Positions 35,927-47,923 of a DNA stretch of 64,000 nt are shown here, in pieces; within the stretch, counting starts at the first letter, position 1, and every line of letters starts with the position of its first letter. The position numbers were made by a program, and so were the translations under genes. Where the stretch lies: NCBI GenBank assembly GCA_963989245.1, contig OZ022344.1, positions 64,089,817 to 64,153,816 on the forward strand. The letters run 5' to 3'. The stretch is from Nansenia antarctica. Its lineage: Eukaryota > Chordata > Actinopteri > Argentiniformes > Microstomatidae. Below the pieces are notes generated by a model that saw nothing but the letters and a program-made list of their open reading frames with translations, was not told where the DNA came from and did not search any database.

Positions 35927-38900
35927 TTACGGTGCTGACACTCTGGCTGAGTCCATGGCCACAGCGGGCTCTGTCTCCTCTGTCTCCTCTATACAGGCTG
36001 AGATGGAGATGGAGCTCTTGTGGAGCTGCACGGCCAGCCGTACCCAGTCCCCGGCCCTCACCTCCAGGGGCTGGGCCAGCACCACGGCCGCCTGCTTCCA
36101 GTGGGACTCCTGGCTGAAGGTGCTCACGTTGATTTCCTGGTCCAGGTGGATCTGGTACCAGAAGGGGACTGCAGTCACCCTGCCAGAGGCGCTGGTCTGG
36201 ACCTGATGAGAGTGAGAAAAGAAAGAGAGGGTGGTTTTTATTAAGACTGTGAGCAAAATCGATGGCAAAAAAATAAATATAATTATTATAATTATGGTGA
36301 CACTACATTTCCTTTATACAGTGATGTGTAGGGATATAATGTTGACATCCTTTGTTTTACTTGTGGACTAAATGTGCACAATGGAACCGATAATTAATCG
36401 CCCACAAATTAAGTTGGCTGTTGGAGATGACGTTCATTTTTACCTTGACATCTCTGTTAGTGTAGTTGGCAGTGGTGTTCATGAGATCCAGGACAAAGAG
36501 CTCCACAGACTCACTGAGATGTCTGCACTCCAGAGTAGACAGGTCCAGGAACACGTGGACAGGTACCTACGGCAGGGTCGGGGAGGGAAATCCTATTAGT
36601 CACGTTGGGAGAGGATCGAGGAGGAAAATCCTATTACCGGTAGTCACAGTCATGGAAAGTGGAAGGAAGAAATCATATCAGTAAAGGAGCATTCTACTCA
36701 ACCGTAATATACCATACCGTAACCAACCTTAGTACCATAATATACAGGATCCTTAAACTCAATCGTATGTCATTTATTAAGCCTCTTTATCAAATGACGA
36801 CGCATTACTGTGAATTCTAAGATTTAAAAAACCCTCCTAAAAACCTCTTTGAGAGTTGTACGCATCGAAGCTGCTGTGTGAATCGACAGACCGCTGTCTG
36901 GCGAGCGCGACGTGTGCAATCAAGCCACAGCACAGAGTGTCACTGTCGTCTCGGAGAACAAAAGAATGCGTCCCCCCCCCCCCCCCCCTCAGAGCTCTGA
37001 GGATCCCCGATCCCGCTGCGTGATGGCATTGATGTGTAATACGCAGTGATGGATTCAGGTAGAGATGTCCTGTGTGAAGCCGTGCTTTTCCTGCCTGACA
37101 GTTGTGCCAGAAAAAGTGCCCTCGACTGAGTACTTCAAAGAGGACATCTGTTAAAACAAACTGTTGCCCCGCGGGACACCCGATGAAATTAGAGCACAAG
37201 CATGATGCGTCTGAAAAAAAATAAAAGAGAAAGAAAAAAATAAAGATTTTTTTTTTCTCAGCCACTGTAATACGGAGGACGGGAAAGCCGCATGAAAGAA
37301 AATAACCCCAAAAAATCCCATTGTAGAATGGAGTATTGTTTGTGAAAATGGCTTTTTCTTACCCTGGGCGTAATGATGAAGAAAGTCACAGTAAAATGTG
37401 TCACTTTAAATGTATTGTGTGAGCTGTAAAATCGATTCAGCCGAGCCCAACTGAGCCCAACTGCAATATTGCAGAGAGAACCATCTAATAACAGTGTTGA
37501 GACGCTTGTTAAGAGGCTTCAGAGATCAAGAAAGTTTTGTTCGAGCTAGAAGTTTTTCCTTGACATTGGTGTTTTTGCATTATGTGTCAGCCATCTTGGA
37601 TCAAGACCCCTGCACAGCATGCTTACAAGTGCTTCGAGGGGTGGGGCTGGCAGGGGAGGGAGTCCTTTGAATCGGAATGATGCAAGTTACAAACACATCA
37701 TCTGAGGAAACTGTCAATATTGACTATTGCATCAGAGACATGAGAGGGCATAGGAGATGAGAGAGGCTTGAGAAAGTTTTTTGGAAGTCGAACCTCATCG
37801 CATTGACCGAGAGAGGTTATTTTTCTTCCTTTGAGCTAGTTGCTTTGCTGTATTACTTCTTTTTTCTTTTTTTTTACGATCGGTTAGGGTTGTGGTTGTT
37901 TCTGGTACAGCATATGAGAGTTAAAGGAATTGACAGACTACAGGGAAGACAGAACAGTTGGAGAGATATTGATGAGAAGTGTGTCCTGGCCCCCCCGCTG
38001 GTGGAACAAGTTGCCCAGTACTGTCTAAGTAAGCGTATTTTAATGTAAAAAATGTAAACGTGTCAGCCGCTCACAGTAAACTGGTTGATGAAGGGAGCGA
38101 TGTTGAAGCCGAGCGTGGGCTCCCGGCCCTGTACGGCGCTCTCCAGCAGCAGAGTCTCCGTCTCCACTAACATCCCGTACACCACGATCCGCTCCGGGAA
38201 GATCTGCCCTCCGTCCTCCAACAAACACCTACCACGGATCACATCATTCCTCCTCACAACAGGGCATATCGACAGGGTCCAACAAGGAGGATTATCACAC
38301 ATTCAAGGTTATCAAAACCATAGGGATATCACATTACGGTTTTATCCCACACATTACATACAGCTCGAAAAAAAAGAAAAAAAACACGTTCAATTCCCCC
38401 ATTAGGATACAGGCACATTTCAACTGCCACTTTCATGGGCACTTTCCCTCGCTAAACTCAATTCCCCAGAATCCTTTGCTGTGCCCAGTCCTCCTTACCT
38501 GGCCAGGGTGGCTTTCTCCATCAGCTTCTGTCTGACCAGACCGCAGGTCTCCACACAGTCCAGGATGATGGCGCTCCACAGCTTCTCCCTGGCCGGCCTC
38601 TGCAGCATGGCCTGGTCGTCCTCCACCTGGTTCAGCCAGAACTGCAGCGCCTCCTCTGGGACGCCGTTGGCCTCCGCCAGGCTCCTCAGCGCCACCTGGT
38701 GGTGGTTCTTCTCCACGGAGCTGTAGGCCTTGACCTGACCCTCCCTGGCCGCCATGAGGGACAGCACGGAGAAGCCCTCGGAGACGTCCAGCACGTAGAA
38801 CGGGTCAGGGCCGGGGTCGGCGGGGCCGCTAGAGGGGGGGTCGCTGCTAGTGCTACCGGGTGTGACCTCTGACCCCTGGTCCTGAACCTGGCTCTGGCGG

Positions 38901-41900
38901 GCGGCCTTCAGGTTGGAGATGAGTTTGGCGAGGGCCGTGCGGAAGTTGTGGTGGTAGTGCTTGTTGTTGAGCAGGGCCATCTCAGAGCACTCCAGCATGC
39001 AGTAGTCTCTGTTAGGACCTGCCTGGTCTGTCTGGAGGGAGGCTAGTGCGCTGCAGAGTTCTGCCTCAGAGTTGTGGCTCAGCCCTGGGCTCTGGCCTGG
39101 GGTTCCCGGGTCTCCTGGTCGATCGACGTCCAGACAGTCATCTAGACGGAACTCGCGTCCGTCTCTCTCCACGGCGACGCTGCAGAGCCTCAGGTAGGCG
39201 TCTCGGCAGGAGATCTCCACGATCAGCTCGTCCCCGGGCCTCAGGGCCACGTCTACAGAGGGACAACAGCAGTTGTTTTGCAGTATAATATTGTTCGGAT
39301 TCAGAAACAATTATGATATAGTGCATTTCAGTACTATACATTTCAGTTTCAGTACCTTTGTATTTATTAATGTATACTTATATGTATATACAGAATACAA
39401 TTAAAGCAAGTGGAATATAACATGTTGAAAGACAAAAAAGACAACTAATATGAGTGACACACAAATACATTAGTGTTTTTAAGTTCTATGGTCTTTGTAC
39501 CCATCATACATTGCTCCTGTAACTTTTTATCCATGAGCACGAACTGGCACGGAACAAGACGCTTTGCCACAGCACAAAAGGAAAGAGAGAAACAGAGGAA
39601 GAGAGATGTGGGAAGAGGGAATGAGAGAGGGGGGGGGGGAGGAAGAGAGAGAGGTATAAGGAGACAGGTATAAGGTAGGGGTGTAACGATACATCGATTC
39701 ACATCGATGCATCGATTCATTGACTAACGATCTGATTACATCGATGCAATGTAAAAATATCGATCTATATCGTCATCTTAAAGATACACCTTTATTTTGA
39801 AATGGCAAATTCTGCGTGACTGTCACCATTTCCGTGCAGCGCGCGACTAGCAGCGGCAAATTACAAAGTCGAAGAGCGCTGCACACTGTGTGTTCTGCAT
39901 TTTGTGACTGCGGCGGAGAACAGCGAAGCGGTTTTAGCTGCGACTGCCAAGCCCGCCCACGGCCGACTGTGATTGGTCAATGCTCTAGTCTAGCCGACTG
40001 TGATTGGTCAATGCTCTGGTCTGTAACAAAGCATCTGTCTTATGAATGGGCAAAGGCTGCAGGTTGGACCTTACTTACTTTACTCCGGTTTGCTTGTCCA
40101 ATTTCATTGGATAAACCTGAACAAAATTCCTATTGATAAAATCTACAGGTAAATCATTACTCCCGTAATCAGTGATCTAACATGACTGTCCAAGCATAGC
40201 CTTACCTTTCACCAATCAACACATCATATCAGATCAGTGCTTCCTAGAGGAAGTGTGATGGATGGCCCTATATTAAAAATTATCCTGACCTGCGTTCAGA
40301 GCGTAGTGTTTTGTCTCCTGAACATGTTGATCAGTTAGTTTTTTTGAAGAAAAACCTCCCAAAGAAGAACACTGGAGGATATACTTATTATATAACACTG
40401 GAGGATATACTTAACTTATTTTGGTTAAGAAGAATGTATATAAGATGTACTGCACTGTACTGCATTTGCACTTATTATTTATTATTATTTTATTATTATT
40501 TATTATTATTGCACAAATATACTGTAGGTTAAATGGTGACCTTGGTTCAGTTCTAACTGTTAAAAATACTGTGTTTATGAGACAGTAAAAAAGTGAACGT
40601 TTACAAAAATCCTGCCTTAAAAAAGGGGGGACAAGTTCTTCCAGTTTTGTTTCATAGGACATTAATGTTTTAAAGCTGAATATCTCTTGTTTGTGAGACT
40701 AGTGAACGGGTCTATTTTTCTTTTTGTAACAGAAGAATACTGTATAATACAATATGATTTAAATGCTGGATACCTGGAAGAGCTCACAAATAAAATGGTC
40801 AAATAATATTCTAGTTGTTTTTGTGAGTTGATAATTGTGTTAGATTGGCATATGATATCGCGTCATATCGATCATATCGTCATATCGATCTTGAATCGAA
40901 TCGAAATCGTATCGTGACTGACATTGTGATATCGTCAAACATTGTATCGTCATACAAACAAATCGATATAATATCGTATCGTGATGAAGCTGGTGATTTA
41001 CACCCCTAGTATAAGGAGAGAGAGGGGGAGAGAGGAAGAGAGAGAGGTATAAGGAGACAGGTATAAGGAGAGAGAGGGGGAGAGGGAAATGAGATATTCA
41101 ATTGGGGGAAGAAGAAGTAGGGGGTGGGGAGGGTGGGAGGCACAGGGAGGATTCCTGGAGGAATAACATCTGTTTGTGTCTTCACATCATCGGCGCGCGG
41201 CTCGTCAGCGGGGCCGTTTGGGGTAAATGCATATTTATGGCCTATAAGAATTTCATGAACACTAAAGAGTGTCACAGGCCACCCCGGCGCACGTGTCGCG
41301 GTGGCCGCGGAAACGGATGTTGCCGATCACCGGGAAAAAAGGCGGCAACTCCCTCGACGCTGCCTGAGTTGATTAGCGACGGCGCGGCGTTGACACTGAG
41401 CCCTGTCTGAGGGCTGACGCGCCTCAACGCGCCTCAACGGCAACTGTATAAATTCACTTTGTTATCCCGTCATGTCTCCGTCTATCTGTGCATAGAGCAC
41501 AATAGCCTGACCTGATTAAAGAGCACAGTATTGTCCAAAGGGTTTAGTCTCTTTGTTACTACAGACTCTTTGTCTCTTTGTAAATCAATTCAGACCATGT
41601 TCAGTCACGGACCCCCTGGCAAGATTTGTTTTTGTCTTCAATAGGTTATATCTGCAGACTGACTTTACTCCACATGTTTGTGTTTTTGGAAGATTTAGGA
41701 GAGGGGAGGCATGGATTTCCCATGGTGTGCTGCCCCCCTCTGACAGAAAGGGGAACTGCATGGCTATAACTTGATATAGAGGATGATCATACTTGAGGCA
41801 TGGACAACATATATAACAAGACTGTCATTATTGTCCACGTTTTTTTCTCAATAGCATCATTAAAATCTTGTTTTAGTGTGCTTTAGTCATAAAGTTACAA

Positions 41901-44900
41901 TCACTTTATTAATAAAATCACATTTTGTAACATGGCTTTGAAGCGCTTCATTAAATAAGTTCTAATCACTTTACTAATTAAGCCACACAGTTATTACTAT
42001 CTTCATGCATTTCTCTAGCACTGTGACTGCTGTTAGCACTTGTTCTTATCGAAGGTTTTACTTGCGATGATTGTTGTATAGTTGATTCACTTACTTAGAC
42101 AAATATACTTAGTGTAAGTCGCTTTGGATAAACATGTAAATATGTGGGTCTTACTGTTGGGGGTCTGTACGGGGTAGATGGCCTGCTCCCAGCAGGTGTC
42201 CTCCTTGGGCCCGGTGGACAGGCTGCTCTCCTGGTCCAGGTGGAGCTGGAACCACACGGCCAGGGCGTCCAGCAGACCCTCCTGGGTCACGGGCAGACGC
42301 ACGCGGCTCACCGGCCTGGAGCTCAGCCCCTCCAGCTCCTGGGTTAGCGATTAGCATAGCTGTTAGCATCACATCTCCACACAGGATGTGCTGGTACTGA
42401 TTCAACATTACGCCAAGTATCATTGTTAGATGATGAAGATAGCTACTATATCATAGATATTTTGCGCAACACACATGCACTGCACACTGCCCCCGCCCCA
42501 GTCACCCCTGGACCCTTGAGCCTTGCTCAAGAGCACAACGGCAGTGGTAAGATGCCAGCAACCCTCCAGTCACCAGCTCACATCCGGCTGCCTCCTGGTG
42601 TGGGGATCGAACCAGTGACCTCACAATCGACTATCCCCTGTATTCCATTGAATCCGTGTGAGAGTCTGCGTAAGTTGCAGAGCCAGACCTACTATACTCT
42701 TACCTGGGCTCCACATCTACCATCTCCCTCCATGTAAGAGGCACTGCTGGCTGCTACTGACCTTGGATGTTGCAGAGCCAGACCTCAACTCTTATCTTGA
42801 GTGAAACACAAAACACCAACTCTGCTGCTGACCTTGACATTGTTGAAGTCGATGTCCAGGGCTTTGAAGGGCTCGGTGAGGGGGGTGTACCCTCCGGGCA
42901 GCCTGCTCAGCCTCTCCGTGGTGTAGGGCTCCGTGGAGTCGTCCTCTGAGCTGCAGCTGACGGGGCTGTGGAGCTCCCCGGCCGCGGCCATGGGCAGACC
43001 CCCCACCTCGGACACACAGAGCCTGCAGACAGGTGCAGGTGTACGGGGACGTTGTTAAGACACTGAGGCTTCAGACACAAAGCCACAGATGCACACACAC
43101 ATACTGTCCTCATGCAGACACACATACTGCATACTGTACACACACACAGACACATACTGTACACACATACTGTACACACACAGACAGACACTGATACACA
43201 TACTGATACACACACAGATACACATACTGTACACACACACACACACACACATACTGTACACACACAGACACATACTGTACACTACACACATACTGTACAC
43301 ACACATACACATACTGATACACACACATATACACATACTGTACACACACACACACACTGTACACAGACACACACACACACAAACAAACAAACAAACAAAC
43401 AAACAGACACACACCTACACACACACAGACAGACACACACCTACACACAAACACTCAGTCATCTCACCTGTGGTGGCGGCGTATCTCCTGAGACTGCAGA
43501 GCCATCCCAAACACAGTGGCACCAGCCGGGATGACCCGGCCCGTCTGGGAGGGGCTGCTGGCCGGGTCCTGGGGACTCTGCAGAGGCAGGAGCGTCACGC
43601 TATCCTTTAATGTGTTGCTCTCTCTGGACTGATAGAATGAGTATGCAGTACCACATCCAACCCCTAGGTGACATGTGTTTGCCATTTACTTATAAATAGA
43701 TATTAACTGCACATTTGGACTTCATTTGCTTGGTTTCGTAATCTAAATAATGATTTTGTATTAATCCTGTTGCCAAGAAACAGGGGATAAACACAGAGGG
43801 TTTGGCTAGATAAAGAACCGTTGATATACAAGGATTGCTGCTTCCTAATCGTTGTTCCGTAATTGCCATTGTAACACAGAAAGTATAGGAGGAGCGTCTT
43901 TTGCGAAGATTGCTTTGCTATCATTCATGTTGATTTGAAAGACAATCATTTTAAATACATGAAAACATTTGGAATCTACTGTAATTAAATGTAATGAGAA
44001 TGAGGGAGATATTTTTCCTTTTAGAGATACAACTACGGTAATCAATACTTAAACTACTGCATACTGTGAATGTACTGTACTGTATAGCCTATGCATTTAG
44101 AGTTGCACAGCAGGTGGTTTGCATTGAATACACTATAATGTCAATGACTAGTTATTGGTCTATTTACTGTATCCTCATTTGCGGTGTCTAGGTATACAAT
44201 AACTCTTGCTGAAAGTGAATTTCCCCTCCGGGTTTTATAAAGTACTGCTGTACTTTAACCGTATACATATAAATAAAGTACTGCTGTACTCTAACCTTAT
44301 ATAACTTAATATAAATAAAGTACTGCTGTACTCTAACCTTATATAACTTAATATAAATAAAGTACTGCTGTACTCTAACCTTATATAACTTAATATAAAT
44401 AAAGTACTGCTGTACTCTAACCTTATATAACTTAATATAAATAAAGTACTGCTGTACTCTAACCTTATATAACTTAATATAAATAAAGTACTGCTGTACT
44501 CTAACCTTATATAACTTAATATAAATAAAGTACTGCTGTACTCTAACCTTATATAACTTAATATAAATAAAGTACTGCTGTACTCTAACCTTATATAACT
44601 TAATATAAATAAAGTACTGCTGTACTCTAACCTTATATAACTTAATATAAATAAAGTACTGCTGTACTCTAACCTTATATAACTTAATATAAATAAAGTA
44701 CTGCTGTACTCTAACCTTATATAACTTAATATAAATAAAGTACTGCTGTACTCTAACCTTATATAACTTAATATAAATAAAGTACTGCTGTACTCTAACC
44801 TTATATAACTTAATATAAATAAAGTACTGCTGTACTCTAACCTTATATAACTTAATATAAATAAAGTACTGCTGTACTCTAACCTTATATAACTTAATAT

Positions 44901-47687
44901 AAATAAAGTACTGCTGTACTCTAACCTTATATAACTTAATATAAATAAAGCTCATGACTGTGGTTCTTACTTGTGGAGGGAGGAGCAGGTGGTTCCAGGC
45001 GTGGATGAGACTCTCGATGATCCCCTCTCCGAACAGCCCCGCGTCCACCGTCTCTGTCACCACCAGAGACACCCTGCCACACAAACACATTTACATTTTA
45101 GCCATTTAGCAGACAGACACCTTTATCCAAAGCGACTTACAACAAATACATTTGTCTAAGTAAGTGAATCATGTATCCATCAGTCATCATAAGAAAAAGT
45201 AATCTATGCTAGGACCAGGGGCCATTGGCAGTTACCAAGCTAGAAGATGGAAGAATTACTTTTATTTGTATTAACTTTTTTTTAATTTACAGAAGAGAAA
45301 CTGTACAGGGGATGGTGGGTATCAGAAGGATTTTAGGAGGGAAGCCGTTCTTCATTCTGTTCCATACATTACGATGAGCCTGTACACATCAACCTTCACT
45401 CATTTTGTGCCACGGATGAATAAAGTTGCCCAAATTGAGTGCCAAGGGTGACTTCATTCACCAAAAATCATATAATGATTATACAGTATATGATTAATAA
45501 AAAGCTAACCTCCTATAATAAAATAAGGACATGATTACAAATAAAATAAAAAGCTGACCTCTTAGGGATGTCCTTGGTCACCTCCATCTCCAGGGACTTC
45601 ATATGGAGGATCTTGATTTTCCCCTTCATCCCGTTGGCAGCGACGACCTCACAGGCCAGCTCGTACATGGTCTTGGAGAGCTCACAGGCGTACACCTCCG
45701 CTGCACCGGCCTTCCTAGCACACATCCTGAAGGGGACAGACCAGGGGGGTCATTTATAATAAACGTTGCGTTCCCCAAAAAGCAAACTTGGCATGAAAAT
45801 ATATGCGGTCCTGCACGCACACTCGGACCCACGCGTACGCACATAAACTGGAGGAATGAGCAACTACGACTCCAATGGCAGAAGGAAGAAACTCCAGAAA
45901 CGCTTTGAAATTGATACCATTATGTAAATCTAAATATCATGTATTACATATGAAGAGTTGCCTGGAGTGCACACAAAAAAATATGTGTGCACACTGCCCA
46001 TATCTTAACTGTACATATCTTCGGCCTTGTCTTGTTTTAGTACCATTGTAAACTGTGTGCATGCAGGACACCCTTGTAAAAGAGAACTTGGTCTCAATGG
46101 GACTCCCTGCTAAAATAAAGGTTAAATAAATTAATAAATTGTACACCAGACCATAGACCTGTTGTCAGTGCTATGAAGGTAAACATGGAGGTGTAACGGA
46201 GGAGTCTCACCCCAGGATGCCGGTCCCCGTGCCTATGTCCAGGACGGTGCTGCAGCCCCCCTCCACGGCCTTCTGGATGGCCTGCTGGTACTTCTGGTTC
46301 CTGCGCCGGTCGTTGAGCATCAGGAAGTGCCAGCGCTCCACCAGCCAGTTGGCCACGCGGTAGAAGTTCTCCTTGGCCTCCGGGAAGTCTGGCTTGATCT
46401 TCAGGGCCTTGTGGAAATGCCCAGCTGCCTCGTCCCGGAAACCCATTCTGGTTGGGGAGGGGGGATCAATTATGATGACATATTCCAGGACAACGTGATA
46501 CATTTCTGGCTCTAAAACACATTTTACATGATTTATTATTACACCGTTCATTTATTGTGATTGTGATACGAGTCCAAACCAATTACATTACATTTTGGAC
46601 ATTAAGCAGACGCCTTTATCCAAAGCAACTGACAAGCACATTTGTCTAAAGTAAGTGAATTATCTATACAGTCATCATAACTCATAAGAAACACAAATCG
46701 ATACTAGGACCAGGGGCCATTGGCAGTCACAATTCTAGAAGAAGGAATAATTACTTTTAATTAATTTATTAATTTTATTATTTACAGTAGAGAAACTTGA
46801 CTTCAAATCTACAAGTTCTCACGCGACCAGGAGTGAAGCTGTGATGTAAGCCACTGGATAGGTACGTACCTGAACAGGTGTTCCCCCATGCTGTTCACGA
46901 TGACCTCGTCAACAGGGAAGAGCGCCAGGGCTTGTTCATAGCAGTCAAACAGGTCCTGGACACGGCCCAGGGAGTCCAGCTCATCTGCCCATCTGAACAG
47001 CGTGAACCGGAAGGACTCCTGCGAGGGCAGGCAGAGACAGTTATCACTGAGTAGTTCAATCAGTGCTGTTCTGGCATGGAGACAATACACTGAGCCTCAA
47101 CCTATGTTCTAATGGGTGTGGGGCATACACACTGTTGAAGGTACAAAGGGCTCTTATGTAAAGGACAAGCAGAGTTAAAAAAGGTCCACCAAAATAATTG
47201 TTAACTGTCATAATTGATGACTCCTTGAGAGCCCATGGATGTTGGATGGGCTTTTTTTTGTTGTGGGACAGTCCCATTCCACACTATCTCTCCAATAAAA
47301 ATGAAAAAATATATATTGAATAGAGATGGTGTAGAGAGAGATGAAAGTAAGGAGGAGAGGGTAAGACAGCACGGCATGAGCCGGACTCTAACTCATATCA
47401 ACATGAGCATATCTGTAGTAGGACATGGTGCTAGACCACCCCAGCCCGTGGATGGGCTGTTTTCATCAGCATTTCCATGAGCTACTTACCCTGGCAAAGT
47501 CCTTCAGCACTGGGGCAAGGTTGAGGACGAGGAGATAGTGGACAAAAGCTTTCCCATAGTCTTGGTTGAACAGACACTGCTGGGCGCTCTCCAGCGACCT
47601 GGACACCAGCTCGTTCCTGGCCGGGTCCTCTCTGGGCGCTCGACGGTGTCGCCTGCCACGCTTGGGCCTTGTGCTGGCATTGGGCAT
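35927..47687 (-). CDS. prmt9: Protein arginine methyltransferase 9 (twelve coding exons)
   Basis: Type II arginine methyltransferase that uses S-adenosylmethionine; the mammalian enzyme symmetrically dimethylates splicing factor SF3B2. Minus-strand coding exons in transcript order: 47687-47490, 47018-46870, 46447-46211, 45726-45559, 45073-44971, 43577-43468, 43022-42833, 42338-42155, 39252-38499, 38228-38075, 36566-36444 and 36202-35927. All are GT-AG and in phase, giving 881 aa (human 845). An N-terminal TPR-like helical region spans about 30-160. Motif I is VLDIGTGTGIL (184-194), the acidic post-I residue is in VYACELS (E210), and the double-E loop is TETVDAGLFGEG (E258, E267). The second, C-terminal methyltransferase-like half has VLDVSEGFSVL at 600-610 in place of motif I, so it is probably inactive. 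Start chosen at MPNASTRPKR, the first ATG after a TAG acceptor. The C-terminus has an acidic extension of about 20 residues. Confidence 0.96.
39676..41008. mobile_element. hAT-type non-autonomous transposon with 8-bp target duplication
   Basis: Ends are TAGGGGTGTAA and TTACACCCCTA, flanked by the direct 8-mer GTATAAGG at 39668-39675 and 41009-41016. That is the hAT signature. Sub-terminal regions are packed with ATCGAT/ATATCG motifs at both ends (39685-39775 and 40858-40985). The interior has a duplicated GACTGTGATTGGTCAATGCT (about 39964-40016) and a duplicated ACTGGAGGATATACTTA. No transposase frame is visible. It sits in the prmt9 intron between the exons at 42155-42338 and 38499-39252. 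Confidence 0.9.
41990..42148 (+). mobile_element. SINE/LINE tail family, GTAAGTCGCTTTGGATAAA
   Basis: Starts near AGCACTGTGACTGCTGTTAG and ends in GTAAGTCGCTTTGGATAAA. Related copies lie at 58900-59030 and 62385-62520 (plus strand) and, reversed, at 45089-45285 and 46583-46800. The last lines of these copies, CGTCTGCTAAATGCC, are typical of fish SINE/LINE 3' ends. Confidence 0.65.
42480..42640 (-). mobile_element. Dispersed repeat with reversed B-box-like motif
   Basis: GGGGATCGAACCAGTGACCT reads on the minus strand as a B-box-like GGTTCGATCCCC. It is preceded by CCTTGCTCAAGAGCACAACG, which is common in teleost repeats. It lies in a prmt9 intron and the exact ends are not defined. Confidence 0.5.
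43090..43440. repeat. CA microsatellite with interspersed ACATACTGT minisatellite
   Basis: CA tracts alternate with about a dozen CATACTGTACAC or CATACTGATAC blocks, then an (ACAA)n run near 43380-43405 and more CA. It begins about 30 bases downstream (in prmt9 sense) of the donor of the exon at 43468-43577. Confidence 0.9.
44236..44952. repeat. 42-bp minisatellite (VNTR), about 16 near-identical copies
   Basis: The motif GTACTGCTGTACT recurs every 42 bp from 44277 to 44907, giving 16 copies. One diverged copy lies at 44236-44276. Unit-to-unit identity is essentially complete, pointing to recent expansion. In the prmt9 (minus) sense the array starts about 20 bp after the GT donor at 44970-44969. 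It has no stop codon in the exon's frame and reads as a 14-residue repeat (IYIKLYKVRVQQYF). Each unit carries AAG|GTTAGA, a donor-like site. The open frame extends to 44188. Confidence 0.97.
45089..45285 (-). mobile_element. Reversed SINE-like repeat in prmt9 intron, copy 1
   Basis: Reads TTTAGCCATTTAGCAGACAG...TTTATCCAAAGCGACTTAC, then GACCAGGGGCCATTGGCAGT. It shares about 190 bp of recognisable similarity with 46583-46800. In prmt9 sense the CGCTTTGGATAAA tail is on the coding strand. Confidence 0.75.
45780..46140 (+). mobile_element. 3' end of a LINE-like element
   Basis: A plus-strand frame ends WRNEQLRLQWQKEETPETL, similar to the C-terminus of fish non-LTR retrotransposon ORF2 proteins. 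It is followed by a 3' UTR with CTTGGTCTCAATGGGACTCC and AAAATAAAGGTTAAATAAAT. It is severely 5'-truncated and lies antisense inside a prmt9 intron. Confidence 0.6.
46583..46800 (-). mobile_element. Reversed SINE-like repeat in prmt9 intron, copy 2
   Basis: Shares AAGCAGACGCCTTTATCCAA, ACATTTGTCTAA.GTAAGTGAAT and GACCAGGGGCCATTGGCAGT with the copy at 45089, in the same orientation. It ends in an AT-rich tail. Confidence 0.75.
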
Positions 47688-47722
47688 CTCTATTAGAGGG
47701 GGGTGTGGGGATGAGAAACAGC

Positions 47723-47923
<201 letters not shown>

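Noticed and set aside
36837..37265. 142-aa minus-strand open frame in a prmt9 intron
   Set aside because: The flanking prmt9 exons join in frame without it, and it contains poly-C and poly-T-derived runs. It is kept only as unique noncoding sequence.
39816..40136. 106-aa frame inside the hAT element as a transposase
   Set aside because: It has no hAT catalytic or dimerisation motifs and is Cys/Ser-rich random-looking sequence spanning an internal duplication.
43090..43440. CRISPR-like array because of regularly recurring ACATACTGT
   Set aside because: Spacers are CA repeats of irregular length and the context is a vertebrate intron. It is a compound microsatellite.
44188..45090. A 300-aa repeat protein as an independent gene
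   Set aside because: The frame is the prmt9 exon read through into its intronic minisatellite. No separate promoter or start is visible, so it is reported as a possible isoform only.
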